DNA from: Trichobilharzia szidati | Taxonomy: Eukaryota > Platyhelminthes > Trematoda > Strigeidida > Schistosomatidae | NCBI GenBank assembly: GCA_944472155.2 | Contig: OX235279.1 | Span: 144,060,920 to 144,124,919, forward strand | Direction: 5' to 3' | DNA: 64,000 bases | Part shown: positions 42,965 to 54,700 of the stretch, piece after piece | Layout of the letters: each line of letters begins with the position of its first letter | How positions within the stretch are numbered: position 1 is the stretch's first letter | Made by a program: the position numbers and the translations under genes | Notes under the pieces: model-generated | The model's database searches: none | The model's input: only the letters and a program-made list of their open reading frames with translations | What the model was told of the DNA's origin: nothing

Positions 42965-44750
42965 CATTCTATTGTCCCATGCAGCTCTACGTCATCCGTT
43001 ATATGTTTCACAGAATGAATATTGTAAACAATATGTTCACTTCCGAAACAGTTCTCATATTGGAGAAAGAAATTACTTAAATCTGTCTGAGCAGCATCCA
43101 AAAGGAATCTGCTGTATGTGGCCCTCAAAAATAAGTATACTGTCAGGTATAATCTCCTGAAATTAGCGTACAGGGGGATGACAGAATGTTCCCGAGTAGG
43201 ACTGGATCCAAATATAGGAGGAAAAGTCTACACTCAGTTGCCTTCCATTGGCTAATATCATCTAATGACCGATATTTCCTCTGAAAATCAGAAAGAATGT
43301 GGTTCCTGCTTACTTGCAGTCTGTTATTAATATCTGTGATAATTTTACTATTCATCTGCTTCCCTTGCTGTGCTGCTGGACCCTACCGAAGCAGGACTGA
43401 CTGCTTGACAACACCAAGGTGTATAAAATGCATTAGCTCAAAGGGAAACGATTTAACCATGTCAAGTGGCGATTCCTCAAGACAGGTTCTGTCTCGATGG
43501 TGACTTGCTTGAACCTGACCACGGAATGTCTTATCACTTCTAAGGGTATGGTTCCCATTAGGAAGTGTTATCCTACCCTCCAAACGACAACCCATGACTT
43601 CGCATTTATCAAAGCCTGTTTATCCTTGGTGGCCAACAGTTTGTTTGACATTAGAACGAGCAGGTGTGTCACATATAAATACTCGAACACTGACAGTCAC
43701 ACTCCTACCCCACTCGTCAACATATAGACCGTTTTCATAAAGATCTTTCAATTCAACCAACAGGCCCCTAGAAACCTCATTAAAGTCATTCGGTTTTTCT
43801 CAAACCACCATCTATGCCAATATAAAAAACGTCACTGACGTATGGAGTTGTGATACGACCTAGGAATGGCCGCAATTGCTGCGAAGAACTGTTCGATATA
43901 GATAAACCGTCATAGTTGATTTGCAAGCCAATATGTTGAAAAGTACCGTAGTCAACTCAACTATCTAGATAACGCTGTAGTTTTTCCTTCGGTTCAATAT
44001 GGTAGTAAACACCTTTTCCAAGAAATCTAGGTACACACATGCCGCTGTCTTTTAGCAAACCTCTTATGGTTGTTGGCACATGTGGACTAAATTTACGCAT
44101 ACAGTCCAAAATCTCTTGCGTACCAGCCCCTGCTACATTGGATGATAGGAACAATTCCACAATTGACTTTCTGACCAGCTCTTTGTGTGTCATCTATTCA
44201 GGAACAACCTGAAGTCCTATTAAAATTACTTATTAGATAATAATCCATGTTACAGTTATCCTTAATTTGTGAAACAACAGTGACGGCCTCTTTAGTACTA
44301 TGTATACCCACTGTTCCCTGTACAGTTGAAATTGAAGGCAAAGGTACTGTATTATTCCTTGCCACCTCTTCCCTAGATGCGCAGTAACGTTTCCAGAAGT
44401 CCCAGTCACTAAATGCTGCATCACATAACCATTTTTGACTGCGGTAAAATGCAGTCTACCAGAAGATATTCTTCTCTTGCGACTTGTTGCAGAATGTTGA
44501 ATACCCGTATCTAACATATTATAAAAATGGACAGATAGTATACACCAAAAATCTAACTCACATGCATGATTTATAAATCCTGTAAGAATGGTCTCTGTAT
44601 GTAAGGAGTACCACTTATATATCTCTAGGCAAACATCCGTTTTTTTAATATGAAAAGGGATGACAGGTGAACTGTGATCACAACTGTTAACATTTTCCTT
44701 ACAGCAAGTATATGTTTTCATCTGTGAATCAACACAACCTGGCCCCACCT
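42965..44750 (-). pseudogene. DNA transposase remnant, CACTA/EnSpm-like family of metazoans
   Basis: Minus-strand pieces in order: an N-terminal part at 44,750-44,210 in shifting frames ('FSDWDFWKRYCAS'); a domain at 44,193-43,957 ('KFSPHVPTTIRGLLKDSG', 'FLGKGVYYHIEPKEKLQRYL'); and 'RSVTVSVRVFICDTPARS' near 43,680-43,730. Next are 'GRITLPNGNHTLRSDKTFR' and 'SPLDMVKSFPFELMHFIHLGVV' (43,383-43,595), then 'QWKATECRLFLLYLDPVLLG' (43,143-43,355) and 'GSEHIVYNIHSVKHITDDVEL' (about 42,970-43,080). Motif order fits the widespread metazoan 'transposase domain-containing' proteins (FDMVxQFPLDxMHLxxLGV, WKATExRxFLLYxGP, YNVHxLxHLxxDV). Frames change at least three times. Terminal repeats were not found. 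The superfamily label is from memory and moderately sure. Confidence 0.7.
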
Positions 44751-45169
44751 TGTTTCGTTTGGATTCCCATGAGATTCTTGGAGGAGTTCAACCAGATATA
44801 TATAAATGTGTTCGAAGAGAGCATCTGGGGTAAGACAGGTCCCAAGAGGGCTGCCAGTGTGTCTTACTACTTTTCACCTTTGGCATGCTAGATACGTACG
44901 AGCCCATTCCCTTACTTATTTATTAATGGCAGGCCAGCAAAACCGACTGGTTATGATCTTGACAGTAGTTCGAATACTTGGGCTAGATAATCCATGCAAC
45001 ATAATGAAGACGTTACGGTGATAACTTTTAGGCACGAAAAGGAAAGGAGTATTCGTGGAAATGTAACAAGGAATAGTATCCTTACTTACGTCTAGGGGTT
45101 TCTTGGCTAGCTGCAGAGTTTAAACCTTCCCATTAGTGTACTATTTCGACGGTGGGATTGTCAATCTAT

Positions 45170-45368
45170 TATTATTATTACTGTATCCTTTAATTCCTAC
45201 AGGAACATAGGGCTTCAGCCGTGCGTCTCCATTGCGTTCTGTTCTCTGCTAGAGTCTTCACCTGGCTCCATGTCTGCCCACACGTTTTCATCTCCTCTTC
45301 ACATGACCTCCTCCAAGTCACCCTTGCACTGACGACCAACTCGCCGCTTCCCTTTCGGGTTCCACTCA
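45170..45368 (-). mobile_element. RTE LINE 3' end
   Basis: Near-identical to the 3' end at 37,840-38,010 (minus strand 'GKRR..VGRQ', 'WRRSCEEEMKTCGQTW'), with the TTATTATTATTA (minus AATAATAATAA) tail at 45,168-45,180. It ends abruptly at 45,368 against a LINE fragment. Confidence 0.75.
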
Positions 45369-46310
45369 AGGGCGATTGTCAATCTGGTGACTTCCATTTA
45401 GAAGACATTAACCGATGGAGTATTTTTGATGATTGTCTCATTCTAGGTAACTTTATTGAACCTCATGTGGGCTGTGGGTCTAATTCTCTCAAGAATGCAT
45501 CAATAAGTATGACAGCAGATTAAACCCTGACAACCAAGGCATGTCATCCAAACTGCAGACTACTCATGTTTCAGTGATAGCCACAATGGCTGAACTTACC
45601 TCATCCAGTGTTGAACCTAACTCACGGAATTTATTATTAGTACTGCATGCATTGGTGTAAATTACCACAAGGTCTTTTAAAGAGTCAAACTTACTTCTAA
45701 AGGTCTTCAAGGTATTAGTTTCCAAGACCTGATTACTTGAAAAGCCAATAGTTTCAGGTTAGTTTCCCTGTTGTTAAGAAAGTGCTACTTTCATGTTAAT
45801 CCAGTCCTCCAAGAGCACTGAGTATTTGTGTTGGTTAGCAACTAAATTTGTTGATTAGATGAGTCCCGTGCTGCCTTAAGAATTCCACACTACCTGAATG
45901 TGTCGCTATAAGCTCTTTCACCTATTCCAGTCAAATTTCGTATGGTTACGCTGAAGAAGTTTGTAGGGAGCATTTTTCGAATAAGACCACTATCTAAGTA
46001 TAAATCGTGGGAATGCCTTTTAATTGCATCGAAATCACTGAATTCGCCCAACTTACACAAAATTAGATTACGGCCTGTATTGACTGCTTGTTGTAATATA
46101 CAACGAGCAGTCACCCTCTCTTCGTCTTTTGGTCTAATGGTTATGGCTGTTTTGATCCCGATTACACCTGACAGGGTCGCCTGCTCAGATACCAACTTAC
46201 TCTTTAAGTGGGTTTCTTCAGTGGTTTGCTTTTTCTCATCTAACTGCTATCAAGCTGGCAGTTCCCTTCTATCTATCCATTATGCTTTATTGTGCAGTTG
46301 AGATTATATG
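45369..46310 (-). mobile_element. CR1/Jockey-group LINE, 5' part, with an inverted end
   Basis: The minus strand 46,310-45,500 encodes the ORF1 end ('ARCILQQAVNTGRNLILCKL', 'LTGIGERAYSDTFR') and the start of the endonuclease in the same order as 33,500-33,760 ('FRELGSTLDEVSSAIVAITET'). From about 45,500 to 45,369 the orientation flips: the plus strand reads 'DCLILGNFIEPHVGC', which belongs further downstream in the same endonuclease. Stops throughout. Confidence 0.6.
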
Positions 46311-48180
46311 TGATCTAGTGTGCAGATTCTGTGCCCGGAGCACATTATGCGTAGATATTACTTCCTCGATGTTTAGAAAATCTACCAGTGACAGTTGAGA
46401 TGACAGTGATAACTGCAGCCTACATTTCGCTTTCGAACCATTCTGTCCTCATGGAGTTTCATGACTTCTAACTACAACGCATTGCCCTCCATGATTAACA
46501 CAGACATCAGTAAGCACCATGCCTAGAAAATTCAGGGCACTATATGTTTGCAGCACAGCTTATATGCTGTCAGACCTAATCTGGTACACGTTGCATGTAT
46601 CCCTGACTACACTGCATACCTTCTGCAGGAAATAAACAAGAAAGTTTACTCATAGGATGAATCGACCACGATGAATATGATATATATATATATATATTTA
46701 TAAATTTCAGAAAAACAATCACTTCAACTTAATTAAAATCAAGTCAAAGTTGTTTAACAAGTTTTCGGTATGATGAACAAAACAAAAGCAGGATTTAACA
46801 GGAATTCGGAAAGTTTCATTTCTTTTTCAAGCAGTGCCCAGGAATTTGTTGTTGTCAAAACATTTACTGATTGGTATACTGAATACTGAGAAAGTCAAAA
46901 TGGTATTTGCAAATCTGTTGATCTAGAGCGAATAGTATTCATCTGGTGAGCCTTCAGAAACCTGAATAAGCCAATGCATAGTACGAAAATGCCATCCAGT
47001 TAACAGATATTTGCAGCACTATGAGTTTTATAGCCAGCCGTTTAGCTAAAAATATGGAGAAATATCGAATTCTAGTAGCCATAACATATACCGTTGCTGT
47101 CTCGTAAAAATAAAGTTTGTATGAGATCCATCGTAAAATTCTCCGAATTTCAAGAAGCTAGAAATATGCGTCGAAAAACGACAAACACAACAGCAGGAAT
47201 AAGTCTTATTGAGTGAGTCAAAGCTGTACTCATGCAGACCGGTTGCATGCTGATCAAAAAATTATGGTTTACTGAAGAACCAGTAAAATTAAAGCAACAA
47301 AGTGTTCATCAGACATTTTTGGTAGCATAAGTCCGGCCTTGTTAAAATAGTGAGATGATTGCTAGTTGTTCAAAAAAGGAAGTCCGTGTGAGACCAAGCA
47401 AAGGTATTTGAGATTAGTTAGCAAAGTGTCTTTTATGAGGTCTTCAGGATGCTGAAATACATCTCAGAAGTGTGTCTCTTGAAGCAGGAACTACTGTAGT
47501 GCCCGGTTGTATCATAGCAACCTTTTGACTCTTCAGTTTGCAAAGAATGAGAACAATACCTCCTCCTCTTAGTGAATCAGCTTTTTTATTGTCGTTTACG
47601 CAGTCTAGTAAATGACGGGAATCAACATCTTTAAAATAAGATAACAACCCCTTTTGTATACACTAAGCAGCATCTCAAGGGTAATCATTTTCCTATGGCG
47701 ACAGAAAAACAAATCTGCAATCGTTTTCTAACATTTACCCAGGAAGGTGAACACGACCTTTCTGGTTGATATTCCAAATTTCTTCCTAGATGATTGACAA
47801 TAAAACATGGTTAATGTCAGTGTTAGTACTTTTATTACAGGAGATATGATAAATCATCTGTGAATCACTGGCTGGTAGACTCAATTAACTGTCTTGTTCC
47901 CACTGTTGGTGTTAAAAGGTTTCCTGAGTAAAACAGAAATATTCAGATTCTTCACCTGAACCCGAAATCAACAAGTAGAAAAAAGAGAATAAGCAAACAG
48001 TTCCCTTCCATACTTAGTAGAACGACTGATTTAGAACGTGTGACAGTACAGCCTCCATATCGTATTTTAGGCTGACGTCTAATCACAGACATACAGCTTA
48101 ACAGTTCATGTGGATCCCAGTTATTACTCTCTAATGGTTCTAGCACTACGACAGCATATAATCTTGTTTTCGTTTGATAT
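46310..48180. other. No supported gene; TA microsatellite and weak LINE traces
   Basis: A (TA)n run lies at about 46,679-46,696. Minus 47,444-47,647 ('DSLRGGGIVLIL') may be a LINE endonuclease remnant because of its RGGGV-like motif. Nothing else is recognisable. Confidence 0.35.
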
Positions 48181-48182
48181 TA

Positions 48183-49325
48183 TTATTATTGTTGTTCCCT
48201 TGGGTTCCTAGTGGAAAATAGGGCTTCAACTACGCGTCTCCACTTGCTTCTGTCTTCTGCTGTACTTTTCACCTGCGTCCATGTTAATCCATACTGTTTC
48301 AGTTCCTCATCACACGATCTCCTCCATGTCACCATTGGACGTCCCACTCGCCGCTTCCCTTTCGGGTTCCACTCGAGGGCCTGATGTGCGATGTCACCCA
48401 ACGGCCTCCTCAGCTCAGCGAGTGTCCAATCCATCTCCACTTTCTCCTGCATATTTGTTGGGCGACTGGATCTTGTTTCGTTTGTTCCCACAGTTTCTCG
48501 TTGGTGATTCTTCCCGGCCATCTGATCTTCAGTATAGAACGAAGACAGCTGTTGATAAAGGTCTGCAACCTCTTGGAAATATTCTTTGTGACCCACTGGC
48601 CAAGTTTCTGATACGTATAGAAGAACTGACTGACTTGACGTTTGTATTGAAAATCCGAATTTTGTTGTTGATGCAGGCTGAGTGACGAAGATTTCCAGAT
48701 TGGTTTCAGGTTGATGAATGTGTTTCTCGCCTTCCCGATTCTCGCTCAATTTGACATCCTCCTCCGTTCCTCCTGTGGTTGAGACAATGCTCCCTAGATA
48801 AGTGAAAGAAGTACCCTCTTTCAAATCCCTCCCGTTGATGGTGATTGGCTCTGGATGTTGCTGTTGCTGTCGTTGTTGGTTGGTTATTTTCATAACCTCC
48901 GTCTTGTCTATGTTCACCTGCAGTCCTGTCTTTGCTGCTTCTTCGACCAGTTTGCGGGTTTTCGCTTGTAAGTCTTCGATTTTGTGTGACATCAAACATA
49001 AATCATCCACACGCGAAATCCAGGTCTTCTAGGTTCTTCATGTGGGTCCAGGATATCCCTGTCTTCTCGTTTCCCACTGTCTGACGCATAATCCAGTTCA
49101 CCACAATTAGGAATATCATTGGTGATAATAAGCACCCTTGTCTGACTCCTGTGTTTACTAAAAACGCCTCGCTGAGTTTTCCGTTGTGGATCACTTGACA
49201 TGTGCCGTTGTCGCGCAGCTGTTGAATAAGGTTGATAAATATTTGGGGTAGGCCGTAGTACTCGAGGAGTTTCCAAATTACTTCGCGGTCAACGCTGTCG
49301 AAGGCCTTCGTTTGGTATACTGCAC
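48183..49325 (-). mobile_element. RTE LINE (SR2-like) palm-to-3'-end segment
   Basis: Reads 'TKAFDSVDREVIWKLLEYYG' (catalytic Asp present), 'NTGVRQGCLLSPMIF', then 'LEDLDFA' and, after a frame break at the catalytic box, 'DDLCLMSHKIEDLQAKTRKL'. It continues with 'GLQVNIDKTEVMKI', 'SFTYLGSIVSTTGG', 'KGKRRVGRPMVTWRRSC', and ends in an AATAATAATA tail at 48,180-48,190. One of the better-preserved RTE palms in the window. It joins head-to-head with 49,330-50,042. Confidence 0.85.
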
Positions 49326-49329
49326 ACTT

Positions 49330-50042
49330 ATACAGACAGGACTCCAAGTGAACATAGAGAAGACGGAGGTGAAGATAACCAATAAACCGAAGTAACAACA
49401 ACAACCAGCGCCAACCATCATCAACGCGAGAGATTTGATAGAGGTTACTTCCTTCAGTTATTTAGGAATCATCGTTTCAACTACAGGCACATGGCACGGA
49501 TGAAAATGTCAAAGCCAGTCAGAATCGGTAAGGCGAGATACGCCTTCATCAACCTGAAACCAGTTTGGAAATCTGCTGCACTCTGCGTCAGTATAAACAA
49601 CAAGAATGGGATTTTCAACATCAATCTGAAGTCGGTCCTTCTATACGGGTTAGAAACTTGCACTGCGCATAAGTCACGAAAAGGATTTCCAACAGCCTGT
49701 TGCAGACTTTCATCACTGGCTCCATACAGAAGATTAAAAGGCCAGAAAGAATGAGAAACTAGAAACTCTGTCTGGGAACAAACCAACCAAGAATTTATTG
49801 CTCAACAAATATGTAGGAGGAAATGGAGATGGATTGTGCATATGTTGAGGGGGCCGTCGAATGACATCACACACCAGGCCTTCGAGTCGAATCACAATGG
49901 GAAGTGACGAGTGGGTCGTGGGTGTGAGGAGGAGATCATGTCAGGAGATTAGACATTGTGGGGATGACAGAAGATAGGAAAAATTGCAGACGTGTTTTTG
50001 AGGCCCAATGTTCCGCTTGAAACTCAAGAGAATAATAATAAT
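49330..50042 (+). mobile_element. RTE LINE 3' segment, opposite strand
   Basis: Begins in 'LQVNIEKTEVKI'-type sequence and covers 'RDLIEVTSFSYLGIIVSTTG' in broken frames, 'KARYAFINLKPVW' and 'SVLLYGLETCTAHK', closely similar to 29,680-30,430. It ends with an AATAATAATA tail at 50,032-50,042. Confidence 0.8.
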
Positions 50043-50369
50043 ACAGTTTTATTTACTCAGTCATATTTCGCACACACTTAATTCTCTTCAGCCACTTCGC
50101 AGCAAATCTTCTGATGCAAATGATTCATTTTACACTGACCATAAAAATTTGAATCCATATCCTCTTTTTTTAACTAAGCGTTAATCCATTAAAAAACAAC
50201 TTCCTTATTGTTTTCGATTACTCAACGTCTCATCACTCATCTCGACATTAATTCTTGGTCACATAGGGCAACTATAGTAGATAAAATTCTATATAAAATT
50301 AAGGGGGGCGACGGATTCTGACAGTTAACAGTACTGACGCTATCACACCTGTTTCTGTTTGTTAAATAG

Positions 50370-50490
50370 TATCCGAGAGACTAAAAGATGCGAAATCCCA
50401 CCCGATACGAGCTGGATTCGAGAACAGCAAATTATGTGAGGATTAAATTGCAACCCTTCGCATCATCATCGAACAGAGCATAGAATAAGA
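50370..50490 (+). mobile_element. RTE RT entry fragment
   Basis: About 120 bp that read as 'RAGFENSKLCED..IATLRIIIEQSIE', equivalent to 'QAGFRxGRSCxDQIATLRIIxEQS' of RTE RT. Very short and decayed. Confidence 0.55.
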
Positions 50491-51019
50491 AAAAGGCACA
50501 AACAGCACCAATTTTAAGTCACTCCTTATATATGAGCCACAGTCTTGACCTACAAATACCTTCCAGTGGTCCCCTAATTAAAAACCTTTTAAAAAGGTGA
50601 GGTGTTAAGACGGACTAACTATTTTTATTAGCCGTGAAGTTATGACTGATACATGCACTGACATAATACACTGACTGGACAGTTTTTGGTCGATGTATTT
50701 TGGAGGATCATCCTGGACACACAATCAATCGGATATTGATTGTCTGTCTATAGTTCAAATTTCCGCAGATGTGTAAACGATAGATATACCATGTATTTCG
50801 AATAACAAAGCTGTTGTCACATCTAAATCTGACTTTTGTGTCTAAGTGAGTGTTGGGAATATCTCCAAGTGATCAGCAGGGCATAGTGTCGTTTCTGGAA
50901 GCGTATTGTAGTTAACAACCAATAAATCACTAACACACCCTGTAAAAGCATATTTGGCTTTGGGAATATTCAGTTCAGTGCCATCATAACATAATCAAAA
51001 GTAATTCTAACAGGCTAGT

Positions 51020-51225
51020 GCATACTTGAGTCAACAGCGGCCTTTGCTGGCTCCATACTGAAGATCGGGTGGCCACAAAGGATTAGCGACACAGAACTCT
51101 GGGAACGAACTAGCCAAGAACCTATTGACCGACAAATGTTCAGAAAACGATGGAGATGAGTCGGACACACGTTGAGGAGACCAGTTGTGTGACATCCTGT
51201 GCCAGGCCCTAGAGTGGAATAAGAG
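51020..51225 (+). mobile_element. RTE 3' region fragment
   Basis: The plus strand carries the block 'ACTGAAGATC(A/G)GGTGGCC', 'GGACACACGTTGAGGAGACC' and the 'GGCCCT(A)GAGTGGAA' motif shared with other RTE 3' regions. Confidence 0.55.
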
Positions 51226-51579
51226 TGGAAAATGGCTCAAAATCAATACAAGAGTGCCTCATCATCAAAGTTACTACAGGATGAAGTCCTTACACGCCAA
51301 TTTCTCTTTAATAAACCCCAGGTAACCACAACCGTACTTCTTTGTACCGATACAATTAAAACAAAAATAAAAACAAATGTCAAAGATCAAATTACTTTTA
51401 TGCTTCATTATTAATTGTAAATATCACATTGCAGTAATCTAAGACAAATTTATTATGAAATGTACAAGTGACGAAATTCTTTCTTGGGGTGTTAATGACA
51501 AGATTCTACGTAAAAAGTAAGTAGATAAAGCTTAGAAGATGTGTACATTATTGATTATGCGAAATAAAAAGAAATACTG

Positions 51580-51777
51580 TCAACGAACAAGTATAGCGTC
51601 AACACCTTCAGTTGCTGTAGACGGTTCTATAGTTCCACTAAATGACTGATCCATATCCTTTAAAAGTAATTTGGGATTAGGATCTCTTCCACGGAAGCGG
51701 CGAAATAATTCAGCTGGTGGGATGGCACTTCCATAAGTCAAGTATGTTTCACGGAAGCGCTTGAATATTTCCGATGC
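51580..51777 (-). CDS. M3 homologue, terminal exon
   Basis: Acceptor GATGCCTA read as TAG on the minus strand; phase 0 follows directly from the previous donor. 'IFKRFRETYLTYGSAIPPAE' and 'FRRFRGRDPNPKLLL' match the conserved C-terminus of M3 proteins. The extra 23 residues after 'LLLKD' are unrelated to family members I know. An AATAAA on the minus strand lies near 51,447-51,453. Confidence 0.85.
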   Translation of the reverse strand, partial: ASEIFKRFRETYLTYGSAIPPAELFRRFRGRDPNPKLLLKDMDQSFSGTIEPSTATEGVDAILVR

Positions 51778-54700
51778 CTAGAGGGACAAAAAAAGTGGGA
51801 GACTACTTTATGCGTAGTTAGAAATATTCTTTTTATAAAAAATATCTTTAACGACAATCAGAACTCTTGTCACTATTTATAGCAAAAATAGGTTGGTGCA
51901 GATAACCAAACACAATCTAGTGACAAAATTAACATAAATGTTTTATATGAGCGAGGTGGTGTCAATTTGGTTGGACACAAGAAACTAGCGTGATGTGTCT
52001 AGTCCACTGTTTGGTGCAGACAGAATTCTGTCAGTCTAGCACGAAACCTAGGTCCAAGGATTCCTACCGATTGCCTCCAACCACCTAATGTCAACAATTT
52101 AAAGTGCACCGTGATGGCCAGTCGCCTAGAATGACGACCACATTTGCAAATCTGATGGATGATAGAATTCAGTCTACACCAAACAAAAGACTAGACACGT
52201 TACACTAGTTTACTGACTAGTGTCCAATCAAAAATATCCAATACAGTACAACAGGAGGTCAATCACCAGTCCAAATAGCTCAGGGGTAACGTGGCTGACT
52301 GCAGCACTGGTTGACACGTGGTCTTGAATCTCAGAAGCGGCATGAGTTCCTTCAAGGTTGGATATACGCTTTGCTGACATGACTGGTGATTGAGCCAACT
52401 AGCACGAAACCTGATTGCCTCCAACCATCTAACATAAACAAAATGTCAATTTCCACAGGGTTGGTGGTGACTGAGGTATGGAAGTCAAGAAACAAAAAAG
52501 GAACTTCACTTCCATCTAACAAAACTGTCTTTCAAGCAAAATATACGCTAATTTCCGTAACTCGTGCCTTTTATAAATGATTTGTAGATATCTGAAAGAC
52601 AACCAGAGAGGAAACATTTAAGAAATAGGAAAATTTAGGGGGCTACAGCATCTCAATAGTCAGTAAATTCAGTGGAATAGCTTATTTTGCCTCTTCGATA
52701 CATACAGGAATATAAGTAACACAGAAAATAAGAATTACTTCTAATATTACAACATCAGTTTAGATCACCATACAAAACTTTAGCAAATTAATTATAGTTT
52801 ACTAGATACCACAAGCTTTTTGTCACTACACATGCTGATTCCTTACATAATTTAATACATGATAACTACTTTTTTAAAAATTATGATTTGAACACAACCT
52901 CGGTGAGGATTAAGAAATCCCCATTCAATCGTATAACAGAGAAGACTTTCAGTGAAGAGTTACTCCACTGCTTCAGCGATATCATTCTCAAACTGAACAC
53001 AATAGCATATGTATGAAGAGTTCGAAATTTAACATGTGAATCACCACTGCTTCTGAGGTTTGAAGAAGTTTGATCCGTACTCTTTTAGCAAGATTTCCGA
53101 GTAATATGCAGATGATTTGCAAGTTGGGGGTTAGCTCGGTGTCCAGATTGGATCAGGTGTTCCGGGATAGAGCTGCACGGGAATAATGCAAGGGTAAACA
53201 TTCGATGTTACGTTAGGATAGTGAACGTTGGGTACCACCACCAACAAGCCTAGCTCCAGTCGAGCAGGTGAATTGAGAGATACACACCGATGAGGCCAGC
53301 AGTGGTAGCTTATCTTCCACGTTCATGCAGACCCCCCTATTAAATTTCTACCTCCTTATTACCAGTTTACTCTCATTCAATTTTAGCCGAATTCTACCCA
53401 ATCCCGTCAACTATACTACGTCACTTAATTTACTTATTTAGTCGTTTTAGTTTCTACCCGATTAACGCTTTCCACATTATGTAATTTGTTATCTAAAACT
53501 TACAATTCTAATGACAGATCTTGGAAAATATTCCTTTTGTTGTTCAGATAGTTAAATGTATATGCATGAGATTGTACAGCCTGAGAATGATATTGCTGAA
53601 AAAAATAACTCTTCGCTGAATGTCTTTTCTTTCATATTGGTGCGAATTCAACACCGAGAAATGTCACATAAAAATTGTAACAGTAAAAGCAGAGGACAAA
53701 AAGCATGGTTAAAAAAATAATGAGCAGGTGAGCATTTCTATAAAGCATCTTTATGAGAATACTCGTCACTTTATGTTACTTCTAACTGTTAGAAGAAAAA
53801 GAAGCAATGAAGTATACTTGGAAGTAACTGCAATCCCTTCATCAAAACACCTTACCTTATGCGATTCAGACAGCCAATTAGCATCTTGTAGTGAACACAA
53901 TACATCCTGTAAAAGAATTCTACGCCAAATTCGATAATACAATAAACCCGCTTGTGAATTAGGCCCAAAAAGTTCAGTGCATGAGCACGGCCATTGATCA
54001 TCTGGATGTAGAGGATATGGCATATGCATTTTCCAGAAATCTTTGTGTAATGTTGACCATTTTGTTTCTGATTCTTTATTCGACCAAAGGGCTAAATCAA
54101 ATCTAGACTCGTACAGTTCTCGAAGAATATACAAAGACATAATACGTTTAGGCGGAGTTCTTAAACCAACAGCGGCTAAATAAAATAAAATAAATAAATA
54201 CACAAGAAATAACTATTTTGTATGTATAAAAGCCATGAATACAGTTAGTTAGCTTGTTAAATAGAATAGGCATCATTGGTGCACTCACTGAATTATGAGT
54301 GTACTGCTTTATTTCAGTAATGCTTGACTGGTAAACATTTGACTGACTAAAATTTATTCCTACTTTCCACCAGTTTGTCTTTAACTAGTACTTCGGATTG
54401 AAGCATTCAGGAGTGTAGTATGAAGAGACTTAGGCAGCTCGCTTATATTCTTGAGACATTCTTTTTCTCTTTGATTGATCACTTAACTTGGAATCTTTGT
54501 AGGTAAACATTGCAAATGAATTAATTTAGTTGATGAAGCAACGAATTCTAGTCGACTGTGGATAGGAGAACAATGTTGACTAAATTAAGATTTAAGTTGA
54601 CGAACAGTCAATGATAAATTATAGTAAAGTAGTGTAGCACTGATTCATGAAGTCTCTAGCCGTCGGAGAGTTATGTAGGGAAGTGGCATAAGATTAGACT

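Noticed and set aside
52268..52345. tRNA gene
   Set aside because: Arms are imperfect and the module is part of a repeated composite element.
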